From contig NZ_JAODWD010000004.1 in the NCBI RefSeq assembly GCF_025345615.1, positions 496,001-560,000 on the forward strand: DNA of 64,000 nt, given 5' to 3'. How positions within the stretch are numbered: position 1 is the stretch's first letter; every line of letters starts with the position of its first letter. This stretch comes from Mycobacterium deserti. GTDB taxonomy: Bacteria; Actinomycetota; Actinomycetes; Mycobacteriales; Mycobacteriaceae. Below the pieces are notes generated by a model, which saw nothing but the letters and a program-made list of their open reading frames with translations, did no database searches and was not told the origin of the DNA. The translations under genes and the position numbers were made by a program. Shown here in pieces: positions 1 through 7,846 of the stretch.

Positions 1-240
1 GCCCTGCATGCGCTTGCGCCGGGTGAGCGCGTCCATCAGCGTGTGGTCGAGCGCATGCCCCATGTGCAGGCTGCCGGTGACGTTCGGTGGCGGAAGCACG
101 ATCGAGTACGGCGGCTTGCCGCTTGCGGCGTCGGCAGTGAAGTAGCCGGCGTTGACCCAGCCTTCATACAGGTCGCTTTCCACCGCACCCGGATCCCATG
201 ACTTGGGCAGGGCGTCGGCGGACTGGAAGCTGGCGGGCAC
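1..240 (-). CDS. valS: Valyl-tRNA synthetase, N-terminal part (runs off the window)
   Basis: This is the first 80 codons of valine-tRNA ligase, which charges tRNA-Val with valine in the cytoplasm. The reading contains LPKSWDPGAVE, typical of the ValS N-terminus, and PPPNVTGSLHMGHALDH, the class I synthetase HIGH signature (here HMGH) that binds ATP. The only possible start is GTG at 240, because an in-frame TAG lies at 250-252 just upstream; no other start codon fits between them. The rest of the gene lies beyond position 1. In M. tuberculosis valS follows the Rv2449c gene in the same direction, as here. The identification is very secure; only the start codon type is inferred. Confidence 0.95.
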   Translation of the reverse strand, partial: MPASFQSADALPKSWDPGAVESDLYEGWVNAGYFTADAASGKPPYSIVLPPPNVTGSLHMGHALDHTLMDALTRRKRMQG

Positions 241-303
241 CGCGCCATTCTATGGAGTGCGCGGTCAGCACTGCCCAACCGGATTACCGGGGCAGGTTCG
301 GGA

Positions 304-452
304 CTACTTCTTGCCGCCGGGTAATCCGCCGAGGATGTCGCCAAACCCACCGCTGGTCGGCTGGGCCTGCGACTTGGCAAAGCGATGCCGTCATCGCCAC
401 CGAGGACCTCCGCGACCGCAGTGATCTTGGCCCGACGTTCGCCGCAGGCCGA
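304..452 (-). pseudogene. Possible C-terminal gene remnant with a frameshift
   Basis: The gap between the saccharopine-dehydrogenase-like gene and valS reads like the end of another protein. Directly after that gene's stop, one frame reads GERRAKITAVAEVLGGDDGIA. A one-base frame change then gives FAKSQAQPTSGGFGDILG, continuing to GGLPGGKK and a TAG at 304-306. Together these look like a coherent C-terminus with normal mycobacterial codon use, but there is no start codon and no upstream part. I do not recognise the family. It could also be chance open reading in high-GC DNA. Confidence 0.3.
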
Positions 453-1706
453 TCAGTCGAGCCTCACGGTCTCCAATGCGACTCCGGCAGCCGGGAATCG
501 AGCCATCAACGCGTCGCCCATCGCCGCTGCGGGAGTCAGCACGCCGCGCAGGTCGGAGAGCCGGTCGCGATCCATTGCGAGCGCCAGCCCGCTCTCGCCC
601 AGCAGCACCGACGTGGCCTTGTATCCCGGGTCGCCCTTCTGCGACATGGTGGCCCGGTAGCGCGCACCCGTGCTCGTGGTGGTGTATGTCTCAACGGTGT
701 AGTGACCCTTTTCGCGGGTGCGCTCGCTCGGACCGGTGCCCGGCTTCGGAAGGATTCGCTCAACGGCCTTGCGCGGCAGCCGGTTGAAGTAACGGCTGCC
801 CAGCGCCATCGTCGCGGCGTTGCCTGCCGCGCCCAACGCGGCGGCCACCGGCGCGACCGCGGACCGCCCCATGCTCATCTGCTCGCCGTACTCGAGCCGA
901 CGCCCGTAGGCGTAGTCGAGCAAGGCGTTGCTGCGCCGCACGATTCGGGTGTTGACCGCCGCCATGACGAACGGGCCCACCCAGAAGCCGTCGAGTTCCG
1001 GAGCGATATCGCGACCCCGCCGCCAACGCAGGTCGGGCTGACCGCCCAGTTCAGGCTCGGCGCCACGGTCCGGCGACAGCGTGTACGGGTCGTTCATCAG
1101 CCGCCGCGCCTCCGGGTCCGACGAGGCCGCGCGCATCACCTCAACCATCGAGGCGGCGGTGCCACCGGAGATGCCTGCCGCGAACGACCGCACCACGAGA
1201 TTGGTGTCGACGAGTTGGCCCGCGCCGTCCTGTTCAGCGCGTCGGTGCAATGCGAATACCGTGAGATCGGAAGGGATGGAATCGAATCCGCACGAATGCA
1301 CGATGCGAGCGCCGGTGTCGATGGCTTGTTTGTGGTACTGGTCGACACTTTCGCGGATGAACAGCGTCTCGCCGGTGAGGTCGGCATAGTCGGTTCCGGC
1401 AGCGGCGCACGCAGCCACCAACGGTAGCCCGTAGTGGGCGTAAGGCCCGACCGTGGTGACGACGACCCGGGTCCGGGCTGCCAGCGCATTGAGCGTGGAC
1501 GGCTGTGCTGCGTCAGCTGTGATGAGCGGCCATGACGCCGCCGTCTCCCCCAGCGACTCGCGCACCGCCAGCAGCTTGTCCTGCGAGCGGCCGGCGAGGG
1601 CGATTCTGGCGCCCGACGCTGCACGAGCCAGGTATTCGGCGGTCAGCTTGCCGGCGAATCCGGTCGCGCCATAGAGAACGATGTCGAATTCACGGTCGGC
1701 GCTCAT
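453..1706 (-). CDS. Saccharopine dehydrogenase / trans-acting enoyl reductase family protein (Rv2449c-like)
   Basis: A 417-residue protein with an N-terminal Rossmann fold: the glycine-rich loop GATGFAGKLTAEYLA is at about residues 11-25. Family members are NAD(P)-binding oxidoreductases related to saccharopine dehydrogenase and to the trans-acting enoyl reductase of phthiocerol/phenolphthiocerol synthesis; the substrate of this one is unknown. The start is placed at the ATG giving MSADREFDIVLYG, just before the first beta strand. An ATG-type start 15 codons earlier would add a non-conserved tail overlapping the upstream gene. It lies 10 bp downstream of the S9 peptidase gene on the same strand, so the two are probably co-transcribed. 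Position next to valS matches M. tuberculosis Rv2449c. Confidence 0.85.
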   Translation of the reverse strand: MSADREFDIVLYGATGFAGKLTAEYLARAASGARIALAGRSQDKLLAVRESLGETAASWPLITADAAQPSTLNALAARTRVVVTTVGPYAHYGLPLVAACAAAGTDYADLTGETLFIRESVDQYHKQAIDTGARIVHSCGFDSIPSDLTVFALHRRAEQDGAGQLVDTNLVVRSFAAGISGGTAASMVEVMRAASSDPEARRLMNDPYTLSPDRGAEPELGGQPDLRWRRGRDIAPELDGFWVGPFVMAAVNTRIVRRSNALLDYAYGRRLEYGEQMSMGRSAVAPVAAALGAAGNAATMALGSRYFNRLPRKAVERILPKPGTGPSERTREKGHYTVETYTTTSTGARYRATMSQKGDPGYKATSVLLGESGLALAMDRDRLSDLRGVLTPAAAMGDALMARFPAAGVALETVRLD

Positions 1707-1716
1707 GAAGGCGACG

Positions 1717-3708
1717 CTACCCGAGCGTCTCGGGTAGTCCGGCGTCCTCACCCAGCACTTGGCGGGCCAGGAACGCCGTCACCACCTGGTACCAGATCTT
1801 GGCATGCTGCGGTGAGAGTACCCAGTGGTTCTCCGACGGGAAGTAGAGAAAGGCGTGCGGGCTGTCACCCCCGGCATCGGCGGGCAGTGCGGACTCTGTC
1901 AGCAGCTCGTACCACAGGCGCAGCGCCTCGCCGATGGGCACGCGGTAGTCCTTGTCGCCGTGAATGACGAGCATCGGTGTGCGGATCGCATCGACGTGAC
2001 GATGCGGAGAGTTCGCCATCGCCATGTCCCGAGTCATCTCTCGGAGCCAGTAGTACGACGCGTCAGTAGTGGCGCCGAACTGGTCGAGAGCCCACAGGCT
2101 GGCATGGGTGACGATCGCGTCGAAGCGGTCGGTGTGCCCGGCGATCCAGTTGGCCATGTAACCGCCGAACGAACCGCCCATCGCCGCGGTCCGGTCGGCA
2201 TCGACGCGCGGATGTGCGCACGCGGCGTCGACCGCGGCCATCAAATCGTGATATGGCGCGTCTCCCCATGCGCCCCAACCTCTTTGAATGAAGGACTGAC
2301 CGTAGCCGGTCGACAGCGCCGGATCCGGCAGCAGCACCGCGTACCCGCGGGCCGCCAACACCCACGGGTTCCACCGCCAGTGCCAGCTGTTCCAGCTGCC
2401 GAGTGGTCCGCCGTGTATCCACAGCAGCAGTGGCGCCTGCGCGGGGCCGGCGTCCTCGTCGGGCAGCACCAGCCAGGAACGCACCCGGGTCCCGTCGGTC
2501 GCCGTCGCCTCGATCTCGGACACCGTGCCGGGGACCTGCGGTGGCTCGACGCACGGCAACTCATTGACCACGCCGCCGGAATCAATGCGTACCGGGTGCG
2601 GCGGCGCCGCGTATGAGCTGCGGAGCGCGTAGATGACGCCGTCGGGAGCGACGTTGACGTTGGTGTACGCGTAGTCGTCGAAGGTCACCTGCGTCACAGC
2701 GTCGTCGGCGAGGTCGATCCGGAAGATCGGGCTCCTGCCGTCTTGATCGGCGGTGACGAACAACGCCGAGCCGTCTCGCGACCACGTGACCGACGTCGGC
2801 CAGCGATCCCAACCCGGCGCTATCGCGGCTGGCCCTGCGCCGAATCTAGTGCAACACAGGCTGATTCGCGGCGCATCGTCTGGGGTTGAGTACGACTCGC
2901 GAACGTAGGCCACCGCCGACCCGTCCGGCGCGACCACCGGATTCCACAGGTCGGCGTCCGGATCGTCGGCGATCACGGTCCGCTCGCCGGTGTCGGTATC
3001 GATGCGGACAAGCACGGCGTGCCGTGATGCGCCGGGCGCGGGATCCTGCCAGTGCGTGACGGTGAAGCGGCCGTCGTCACTGACGTCGAACTCGGCGTCG
3101 CGCAGGGCACTACCCGGCGCGACGGTGAGGTCGGTGGGCGGCGCACCCGCCGAATTCGTGACGAACAGATGGGGTTCGGCTGGGCCGAGATCGCTGTCCC
3201 AGTGCCGGACCGGATATCCGGTGTGCAGGATCGCGGTGATTTTGTTGTCCTTGCGCAGCTCCCGCAGGCGGCGGTCGTCGTCGACATTGCGCGCCGACGG
3301 CAGCATCGGCCCGCGCACCACGGCCACGTCGGCCCCTCGGGCGGTACCCACCGCCTCGACACCACCCGGCAGCGACAGCACTTGGACCGCCTCTCCCCCT
3401 GCCGCCGGCAGGCGCCACACCGTCGCAGGCGGCTTGTCGTCGTCCTCGCTGGGACGCGCCGCGACGAAGAGCAGATCGCCGTCGACGGTGAACACGGGCG
3501 CCGACTCACCCTTCGCGCCGCGCGTCAGCCGGCGGGCCGGCCGTTGGCCGGCGGTGTCGAGCTCCCAAACGGCACTGACGTATTCGGTGCGCTTGCTGTT
3601 GAGTTCGGCCACCGTCGTCACCAGGCGCGATCCGTCGGGGGCCAGCGCGAGCCCGGACACGCGCGGCAGCGCAATGAACTCGTCGAGGTCATGGAAGGGC
3701 GTCGCCAT
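1717..3708 (-). CDS. S9 family serine peptidase (prolyl oligopeptidase / acylaminoacyl peptidase type)
   Basis: A 663-residue alpha/beta-hydrolase peptidase. The N-terminal two-thirds has repeated beta-propeller blades (for example LALAPDGSRLV and WSRDGSALFVTADQDG). The C-terminal catalytic domain carries GGSFGGYMANW with the nucleophile Ser, HGDKDYRVP with the likely Asp, and SENHWVLSPQH with the His. The family cleaves short peptides, often after proline or at acylated N-termini. The start is the ATG giving MATPFHDLDEF. It is divergent from the HxlR gene, with a perfect inverted repeat in the 66-bp gap that probably controls both. There is no obvious signal peptide, so a cytoplasmic location is likely. 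Confidence 0.92.
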   Translation of the reverse strand: MATPFHDLDEFIALPRVSGLALAPDGSRLVTTVAELNSKRTEYVSAVWELDTAGQRPARRLTRGAKGESAPVFTVDGDLLFVAARPSEDDDKPPATVWRLPAAGGEAVQVLSLPGGVEAVGTARGADVAVVRGPMLPSARNVDDDRRLRELRKDNKITAILHTGYPVRHWDSDLGPAEPHLFVTNSAGAPPTDLTVAPGSALRDAEFDVSDDGRFTVTHWQDPAPGASRHAVLVRIDTDTGERTVIADDPDADLWNPVVAPDGSAVAYVRESYSTPDDAPRISLCCTRFGAGPAAIAPGWDRWPTSVTWSRDGSALFVTADQDGRSPIFRIDLADDAVTQVTFDDYAYTNVNVAPDGVIYALRSSYAAPPHPVRIDSGGVVNELPCVEPPQVPGTVSEIEATATDGTRVRSWLVLPDEDAGPAQAPLLLWIHGGPLGSWNSWHWRWNPWVLAARGYAVLLPDPALSTGYGQSFIQRGWGAWGDAPYHDLMAAVDAACAHPRVDADRTAAMGGSFGGYMANWIAGHTDRFDAIVTHASLWALDQFGATTDASYYWLREMTRDMAMANSPHRHVDAIRTPMLVIHGDKDYRVPIGEALRLWYELLTESALPADAGGDSPHAFLYFPSENHWVLSPQHAKIWYQVVTAFLARQVLGEDAGLPETLG

Positions 3709-3736
3709 GCCTGTAGTTCGTAGCACAGTCGTTGTG

Positions 3737-3753
3737 AGTTTGACTTTCAAACT
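3737..3753. promoter_or_regulatory. Perfect inverted repeat, likely HxlR operator
   Basis: AGTTTGA and TCAAACT arms are separated by CTT, a perfect 7-bp palindrome in the gap between the divergent S9 peptidase and HxlR genes. HxlR-family regulators are dimeric winged-helix proteins that commonly bind near their own promoter, so self-regulation and control of the peptidase is the simplest reading. No binding data; inference from position and symmetry. Confidence 0.6.
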
Positions 3754-3774
3754 GAGTCTTGTCAGGCTGGTGTC

Positions 3775-4164
3775 ATGACCACGGTGGGCCTGGAGCGATT
3801 GCCCGGCCGGCCCTGTCCGATCGCCGCGGCGCTGGAACTCGTCGGTGAGCGGTGGGCAATGCTCGTCGTCCGCGAGATCGCCCTGGGTGCCACGCACTTC
3901 GGTGACATCGTGCGTGGCACGGGCGCTCCGCGTGACCGCATCGCCGCGAGGCTGAAGGCGCTCGAGGCCGCGGGGGTCATCACCCGGTCGCCGTACCAGA
4001 GCTCTCCCCCGCGCCACGAATATCGGCTCACCGCATCCGGGGAGGACCTGATCCCCGTCCTCGACGCACTGCTGGCGTGGGGCAAAGCCCACGCGGTCGC
4101 CGCCGACGACCCCGCCCGCCTGCCCCGCTACCGCCCGTTGCGCGACCTGAAGGGATCCCGATGA
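3775..4164 (+). CDS. HxlR family transcriptional regulator
   Basis: A 129-residue winged helix-turn-helix protein of the HxlR family. The diagnostic N-terminal stretch PCPIAAALELVGERWAML has the conserved Cys after a Pro, followed by VVREIALGATHFGDI and the recognition helix region RDRIAARLKALEAAGVI; RHEYRLTASG forms the wing. HxlR proteins are often redox- or aldehyde-responsive repressors or activators. The ATG at 3775 sits 22 bp after the inverted repeat at 3737-3753. Its stop overlaps the start of the thioesterase gene (ATGA), so the two are translationally coupled. It is divergent from the S9 peptidase gene, its most likely target. Confidence 0.92.
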   Translation: MTTVGLERLPGRPCPIAAALELVGERWAMLVVREIALGATHFGDIVRGTGAPRDRIAARLKALEAAGVITRSPYQSSPPRHEYRLTASGEDLIPVLDALLAWGKAHAVAADDPARLPRYRPLRDLKGSR

Positions 4165-4691
4165 CTGTCGAACTGTCGAAGACGTCCGACCGCGCCGACT
4201 GGGGCCCGCAGCGCTCGCGGACCGTCACCTGGCACGACCCCGCACCCACGACCGCCAAGGGCCTCGCCATGGCCGGCATCGACTATCTGCGAGCAATGGC
4301 CGACGGCGTGCTGCCGCAACCGCCGATCGCAGGCCTGATGCTATTCGAACTCGGCGACGTCGAACCGGGCCGTGTCGAATTCACCTGTGTGCCCGATGAA
4401 TCGGCGTACAACCCGATCGGCGCCATCCACGGCGGCCTGATTTGCACGCTACTGGACTCGGTGACAGGCTGTGCGATCCACAGCACCCTGCCGCAGGGCA
4501 AGGGCTACACGTCGGTCGAGATCAAGGTGAATTACCTGAAGGCGGTCCGGCTCAGCAGCGGCACGCTGACCGCGACGGGCACGGTGGTGAAGTCCGGTTC
4601 GCGAATCGGGTTCGCCGAAGGCACGGTGACCGACTCCTCCGGTTCCGTTGTGGCCACCGCCAGCAGCACTCTGTTGATCTTCGACCTGTAA
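4161..4691 (+). CDS. PaaI-type hotdog-fold thioesterase
   Basis: A 176-residue hotdog-fold acyl-CoA thioesterase of the PaaI group, which hydrolyses CoA thioesters of aromatic or fatty acids. The hallmark NPIGAIHGGLICTLLDSVTG contains the HGG active-site loop, and YTSVEIKVNYLKAV is the conserved central strand. The start is the ATG at 4161, overlapping the HxlR stop by four bases; the upstream extension belongs to the HxlR gene in another frame. The physiological CoA ester cannot be read from the sequence. Part of an apparent operon HxlR-thioesterase, followed 31 bp later by the FAD monooxygenase. Confidence 0.9.
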   Translation: MTVELSKTSDRADWGPQRSRTVTWHDPAPTTAKGLAMAGIDYLRAMADGVLPQPPIAGLMLFELGDVEPGRVEFTCVPDESAYNPIGAIHGGLICTLLDSVTGCAIHSTLPQGKGYTSVEIKVNYLKAVRLSSGTLTATGTVVKSGSRIGFAEGTVTDSSGSVVATASSTLLIFDL

Positions 4692-4722
4692 CTCACCGCC
4701 GTCGGCGCGATACGTTCGACGG

Positions 4723-5886
4723 ATGTCGAAGCGCATCCTCGTGGTCGGGGCGGGCATCTCGGGGCTTGCGGCCGCGGTGGCACTGCAACAGCGCGGACAC
4801 GACGTCAGCGTCGTCGAAGAACGCACCGACACTTCGTCGGGCGCGGGAATCAGCATTTGGCCCAACGCGCTGGCCGCCCTCGACGAGATCGGCCTCGGTG
4901 ACGCCGTGCGCGAGGCCGGAGGCAGGATCACCGCGGGCGCAATGCGCTGGCGTGACGGCACCTGGCTGCGCCGTCCGGCACGGGAGCGGCTCGTGAGGGC
5001 GTTGGGCGAACCCCTCGTGGTCATCCGCCGCTCCGCGCTGACCTCGGTGCTCGCCGGCGCCCTCGCCAGCAGTTCGCTGCACGACGGCCGGTCCGCGCGC
5101 GAGATCGTGGTCACCGCCGACGGCGTCCGTGTCACGCTGTCGGACGGCTCGACGTGGGAGGCCGACGCGGTTATCGGCGCCGACGGCACCCGGTCGGTGG
5201 TGGCCCGCCATCTCAACGGCGCACTGACCGATCGGTACGTCGGCTACACCGCCTGGCGCGGGGTGGCTGACTGCGCCATCGACCCGGATCTCGCCGGCGA
5301 GGTGCTGGGGCCAGCTACCGAGTTCGGTCATGTGCCGCTCGGCGCCGACCGCACCTACTGGTTCGCCACGGAACGAACACAGGAAGGCGGGACGGCTCGA
5401 GGCGGCGAGCTGGCCTATCTGCAGGAGAAATTCGCCGCCTGGACCGATCCCATCCCTGCCGTCCTTGCCGCGACCGACCCCGACGGAGTGTTGCGTAATG
5501 ACCTCTACGACCGCGACCCGGCCCGGCAGTGGGCGCGCGGGCCCGCGGTGGTGGTCGGCGACGCCGCACACCCGATGCGCCCGCACCTCGGGCAGGGCGG
5601 ATGCCAGGGCTTGGAGGATGCCGCGATCCTGGCCCGATTCGTGGCACTGGCCGACGACCTACCCACTGCGTTCGCGCGTTTCGCGGCATTCCGTCAGCCG
5701 CGCGTGCGGGCGCTCGTCCGCGAGTCGGTGGTGATCGGCCGCGTGATGAACACACCACTGCTCAGCACGCTCGCCGGCCGGGCCTCGGTGCTGGCGCCCG
5801 AGGCCGTGGTGACCCGACACCTGGCGTCGATCGCGGCGCGCTCGGCGTTCACGCTGCCGACCGAGGCCAACGTGCTGCCGGCATGA
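4723..5886 (+). CDS. FAD-dependent monooxygenase (class A flavoprotein hydroxylase)
   Basis: A 387-residue flavoprotein monooxygenase of the para-hydroxybenzoate hydroxylase type. It shows the dinucleotide-binding GAGISGLAAAVAL at residues 9-21, a DG motif (ADAVIGADGTRSVVARHL) that contacts FAD and NADPH, and the GD motif GDAAHPMRPHLGQGGCQGLE that binds the FAD ribityl chain. Such enzymes hydroxylate aromatic or polyketide substrates using NAD(P)H and O2. The stop overlaps the start of the VOC gene (ATGA), so the two are coupled. The substrate is unknown. Rox-type rifamycin monooxygenases belong to the same superfamily, but nothing specific points to that here. Confidence 0.9.
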   Translation: MSKRILVVGAGISGLAAAVALQQRGHDVSVVEERTDTSSGAGISIWPNALAALDEIGLGDAVREAGGRITAGAMRWRDGTWLRRPARERLVRALGEPLVVIRRSALTSVLAGALASSSLHDGRSAREIVVTADGVRVTLSDGSTWEADAVIGADGTRSVVARHLNGALTDRYVGYTAWRGVADCAIDPDLAGEVLGPATEFGHVPLGADRTYWFATERTQEGGTARGGELAYLQEKFAAWTDPIPAVLAATDPDGVLRNDLYDRDPARQWARGPAVVVGDAAHPMRPHLGQGGCQGLEDAAILARFVALADDLPTAFARFAAFRQPRVRALVRESVVIGRVMNTPLLSTLAGRASVLAPEAVVTRHLASIAARSAFTLPTEANVLPA

Positions 5887-6461
5887 CGCTGCGACTGGGA
5901 CCGCTCGTCGTCGACTCCGTGAATCCGGGTGCCATGGCGCGGTTCTGGACCGCCGCGCTCGGAGTCGGCGCCGCCCGGCAGCTGCTGACGTTCCGACCCG
6001 AGTCCCGGCCCAAGACGGTGAAGAACCGCGTCCACCTCGACCTCTACGTTCGCGACACCGCACCGCTGCTGGAGCTTGGCGCACGAATACTGAGCGAGCA
6101 CTCCGGCTGGGTGACGCTGGCCGACGTCGAGGGTAACGAGTTCTGCGCGTTCCCGAACCCCGCGGCGGCGCCGGATCCGCCGGCCGAGGCTTTCGCCGTG
6201 TGCACCGACAGCGCCCGGCCCGAAGAACTCGCGGCGTGGTGGGCACGACAGGTCGGCGCCGACGTGCGCAACGGACCGGACGGGACGCCGCGCTGGCTGT
6301 ACGGCGCGGCCGGCTGGGAACAGTTGATCTGGAAGTTCGTTCGGGTGGAGGACGAGCGGGTGGCCCCGAATCGCTGGCAGTGGACCGTCGATTCAGGCGC
6401 TGGGGTCGATCCTCAGCGCAACGAGTTCAGCGGGGTGCCGCCAGCGCGCCGAACGGGTTGA
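5883..6461 (+). CDS. VOC (glyoxalase-like) family protein
   Basis: A 192-residue protein with two beta-alpha-beta-beta-beta units typical of the vicinal oxygen chelate superfamily. The first half runs from LGPLVVDSVNPGAMARFWTA to DVEGNEFCAFP; the second from AVCTDSARPEELAAWWARQ onward is shorter and more divergent. VOC proteins include glyoxalases, dioxygenases and drug-binding proteins, so the role is open. The ATG at 5883 overlaps the monooxygenase stop. Its 3' end runs 35 bp into the convergent rpf gene, so the two reading frames overlap tail to tail. Confidence 0.78.
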   Translation: MTLRLGPLVVDSVNPGAMARFWTAALGVGAARQLLTFRPESRPKTVKNRVHLDLYVRDTAPLLELGARILSEHSGWVTLADVEGNEFCAFPNPAAAPDPPAEAFAVCTDSARPEELAAWWARQVGADVRNGPDGTPRWLYGAAGWEQLIWKFVRVEDERVAPNRWQWTVDSGAGVDPQRNEFSGVPPARRTG

Positions 6462-6918
6462 GCAGCGCCGAGCACATCTGACGCGGGTTGATGAACCCGA
6501 GCAAGCCCTTTGAGGGCATTGCGGCGCAGCCGCCCGTCGCCGCCGGTGCGGTGGGCGTGCCGGGCTGGCGCCAGACCGCGGGGGCGCCGGCATTGGCGCC
6601 GCACTTCGGCCAGGCCTTCAGGCCCTGCGTGCGAAGGACGTTCTCGGCGACGCGGATCTGTTCGGCACGGGACGCGGTCGCCGGGTTTCCGACGCCGCCA
6701 TTGGAGGCCCACGTCGCGGGCTTGAACTGGAGGCCGCCGTAGTGACCGTTACCGGTATTGATGGCCCAGTTGCCGCCGGATTCGCACTGCGCGATGGCGT
6801 CCCAATTAACGGAATCGGCCTGGGCGGTCGCCGTCGAGAGCGCCATCGGCACGATGGCGAGTACGGCGGCAATAGCGGTGGCCCAGAGGCCTTTGATCAC
6901 GGCATTACACATGTTCAT
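6427..6918 (-). CDS. Resuscitation-promoting factor, secreted transglycosylase-like (Rpf domain)
   Basis: A 163-residue secreted peptidoglycan lytic enzyme. A signal peptide (MNMCNAVIKGLWATAIAAVL through ATAQA) is followed by the Rpf domain SVNWDAIAQCESGGNWAINT, with the catalytic Glu in CESGG, then HYGGLQFKPATWASNGG and the paired Cys of AWPKCGA. A Pro/Ala-rich tail with GFINPRQMCSALLNPFG follows. Rpf proteins cleave glycan strands and stimulate regrowth of dormant cells. The start is ATG-AAC-ATG at 6918, with GGAAGGA eight bases upstream. Position beside the Rv2449c/valS block corresponds to rpfE (Rv2450c), but with a second rpf gene next to it the paralogue assignment is uncertain. Confidence 0.92.
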   Translation of the reverse strand: MNMCNAVIKGLWATAIAAVLAIVPMALSTATAQADSVNWDAIAQCESGGNWAINTGNGHYGGLQFKPATWASNGGVGNPATASRAEQIRVAENVLRTQGLKAWPKCGANAGAPAVWRQPGTPTAPAATGGCAAMPSKGLLGFINPRQMCSALLNPFGALAAPR

Positions 6919-6998
6919 CACTGCGGTCCTTCCCCGACCGTTTGACACAAGGCCCGCAGGTGACTGCTGCTTCACACGGCGGTTATCCGGTGTGTCGG

Positions 6999-7012
6999 GT
7001 GATGAACATCAC
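6999..7012. promoter_or_regulatory. CRP-like binding site upstream of the first rpf gene
   Basis: GTGATGAACATCAC reads GTGA-N6-TCAC, the symmetric core of CRP/FNR-family operators. It lies about 80 bp upstream of the rpf start at 6918. In M. tuberculosis the cAMP receptor protein Rv3676 is known to regulate rpfA, so control of this rpf by the same factor is plausible. Inference from the motif only. Confidence 0.55.
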
Positions 7013-7077
7013 GTGTTACTGCCGTGTCGAAAGTTTTAATCGTTACTTATCTGGCGTAAGAGGCTCCTGAGAAAGTA

Positions 7078-7113
7078 GAGACGGCGCCGGGCCCGAGGAC
7101 CCAGCGCCGTCTC
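7078..7113 (-). terminator. Stem-loop terminator downstream of the second rpf gene
   Basis: GAGACGGCGC at 7078-7087 pairs with GCGCCGTCTC at 7104-7113, ten perfect G/C-rich pairs, starting 20 bp beyond the stop of the second rpf gene in its direction of transcription. There is only a weak T-rich tail, as is common in mycobacteria. It separates the transcripts of the two rpf genes. Confidence 0.65.
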
Positions 7114-7132
7114 CGATCGCTTTGCGCGGTGC

Positions 7133-7456
7133 TTAGCCGCGGCCGCCACAGGTCGGCCACGCGCCGATGCCCTGGCTGTCCAGGACGTTCTCGGCGACGC
7201 GAATCTGCTCTTCGCGGCTGGCGTTGTGGGGCGACCCCGAGCCACCGTTGGACTGCCAGGTGCCCATGGTGAACTGCAGGCCGCCGTAGTAGCCGTTGCC
7301 GGTGTTGATCGCCCAGTTGCCGCCCGACTCACAGGCCGCGACGGCATCCCAGTCGACGCTCTCCGCATTGGCGGTGCCGGTCGCCAGCGCCATCGGCGCC
7401 ACAGCGAGCGCGCCGGCAATGGTGGCCAGACCAAACGTCTTGCGGATGTTCTTCAA
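7133..7456 (-). CDS. Resuscitation-promoting factor, short form (Rpf domain only)
   Basis: A 107-residue secreted protein consisting of a signal peptide (KNIRKTFGLATIAGALAVAP through GTANA) and one Rpf domain: ESVDWDAVAACESGGNWAIN with catalytic Glu, YYGGLQFTMGTWQSNGG, and the final Cys in AWPTCGGRG. It ends right after the Rpf domain, like the short RpfC/E/D forms. The start is set at TTG 7456 because it has AGGATCG just upstream and gives a normal signal peptide; a GTG at 7525 would add a non-signal-like tail. It lies about 215 bp upstream of the other rpf, in the same direction but separated by a stem-loop, so each probably has its own promoter. Confidence 0.88.
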   Translation of the reverse strand: MKNIRKTFGLATIAGALAVAPMALATGTANAESVDWDAVAACESGGNWAINTGNGYYGGLQFTMGTWQSNGGSGSPHNASREEQIRVAENVLDSQGIGAWPTCGGRG

Positions 7457-7540
7457 CTTCGATCCTTTCGCCAAGCGCGCGCCATCAGCACCCGCGCAGG
7501 GACGCGCAGGCGCAGCTGCCTTCACAGGCCAGAAGTTAGG

Positions 7541-7631
7541 GCCGCACCGTCTCGGTCAGGTGCGGCAGCGGGAGGCCGAGATGCCCCACCGGGTGTTGGA
7601 CCCGGCGGCCGCAGAAGGTGAAACCCACCTT
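7541..7631 (-). promoter_or_regulatory. Structured leader region upstream of the short rpf gene
   Basis: Three stem-loops stand in a row in the untranslated region before the short rpf gene: an 8-bp stem GCCGCACC/GGTGCGGC (7541-7566), CCGGGT/ACCCGG (7589-7605) and AAGGTG/CACCTT (7615-7631). Some actinobacterial rpf genes are known to be preceded by c-di-AMP (ydaO-type) riboswitches, so a regulatory RNA is a reasonable suspicion, but I could not match the ydaO consensus here by eye. Confidence 0.35.
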
Positions 7632-7846
7632 CGCAGCCCCACTCACACGCAGGTTCGTGGTTTTTGAATTATTTGCTCCGTTTGGAGCCGCTTCGGACCG
7701 TACAAACCGATTCGGTGAAAGTCATTTCGGTGAAGAACGTGTCGCGACAAGATCACGGGCAGATCACGACGCCGAATGTGTGTCGTCCACGCAGGTCACC
7801 CCGGCGATTGACGGGCCTTCAGGATGGCGACGCAGGGCGTGTCGTC

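Noticed and set aside
198..1427. 409-codon plus-strand reading frame
   Set aside because: It is antisense to the saccharopine-dehydrogenase-like gene; its translation is Arg/His/Gly-rich without any domain, typical of high-GC shadow frames.
4723..5886. FAD monooxygenase as a Rox-type rifamycin monooxygenase
   Set aside because: No rifamycin-associated element precedes it and the class A monooxygenase motifs are generic; only superfamily similarity supports the idea.
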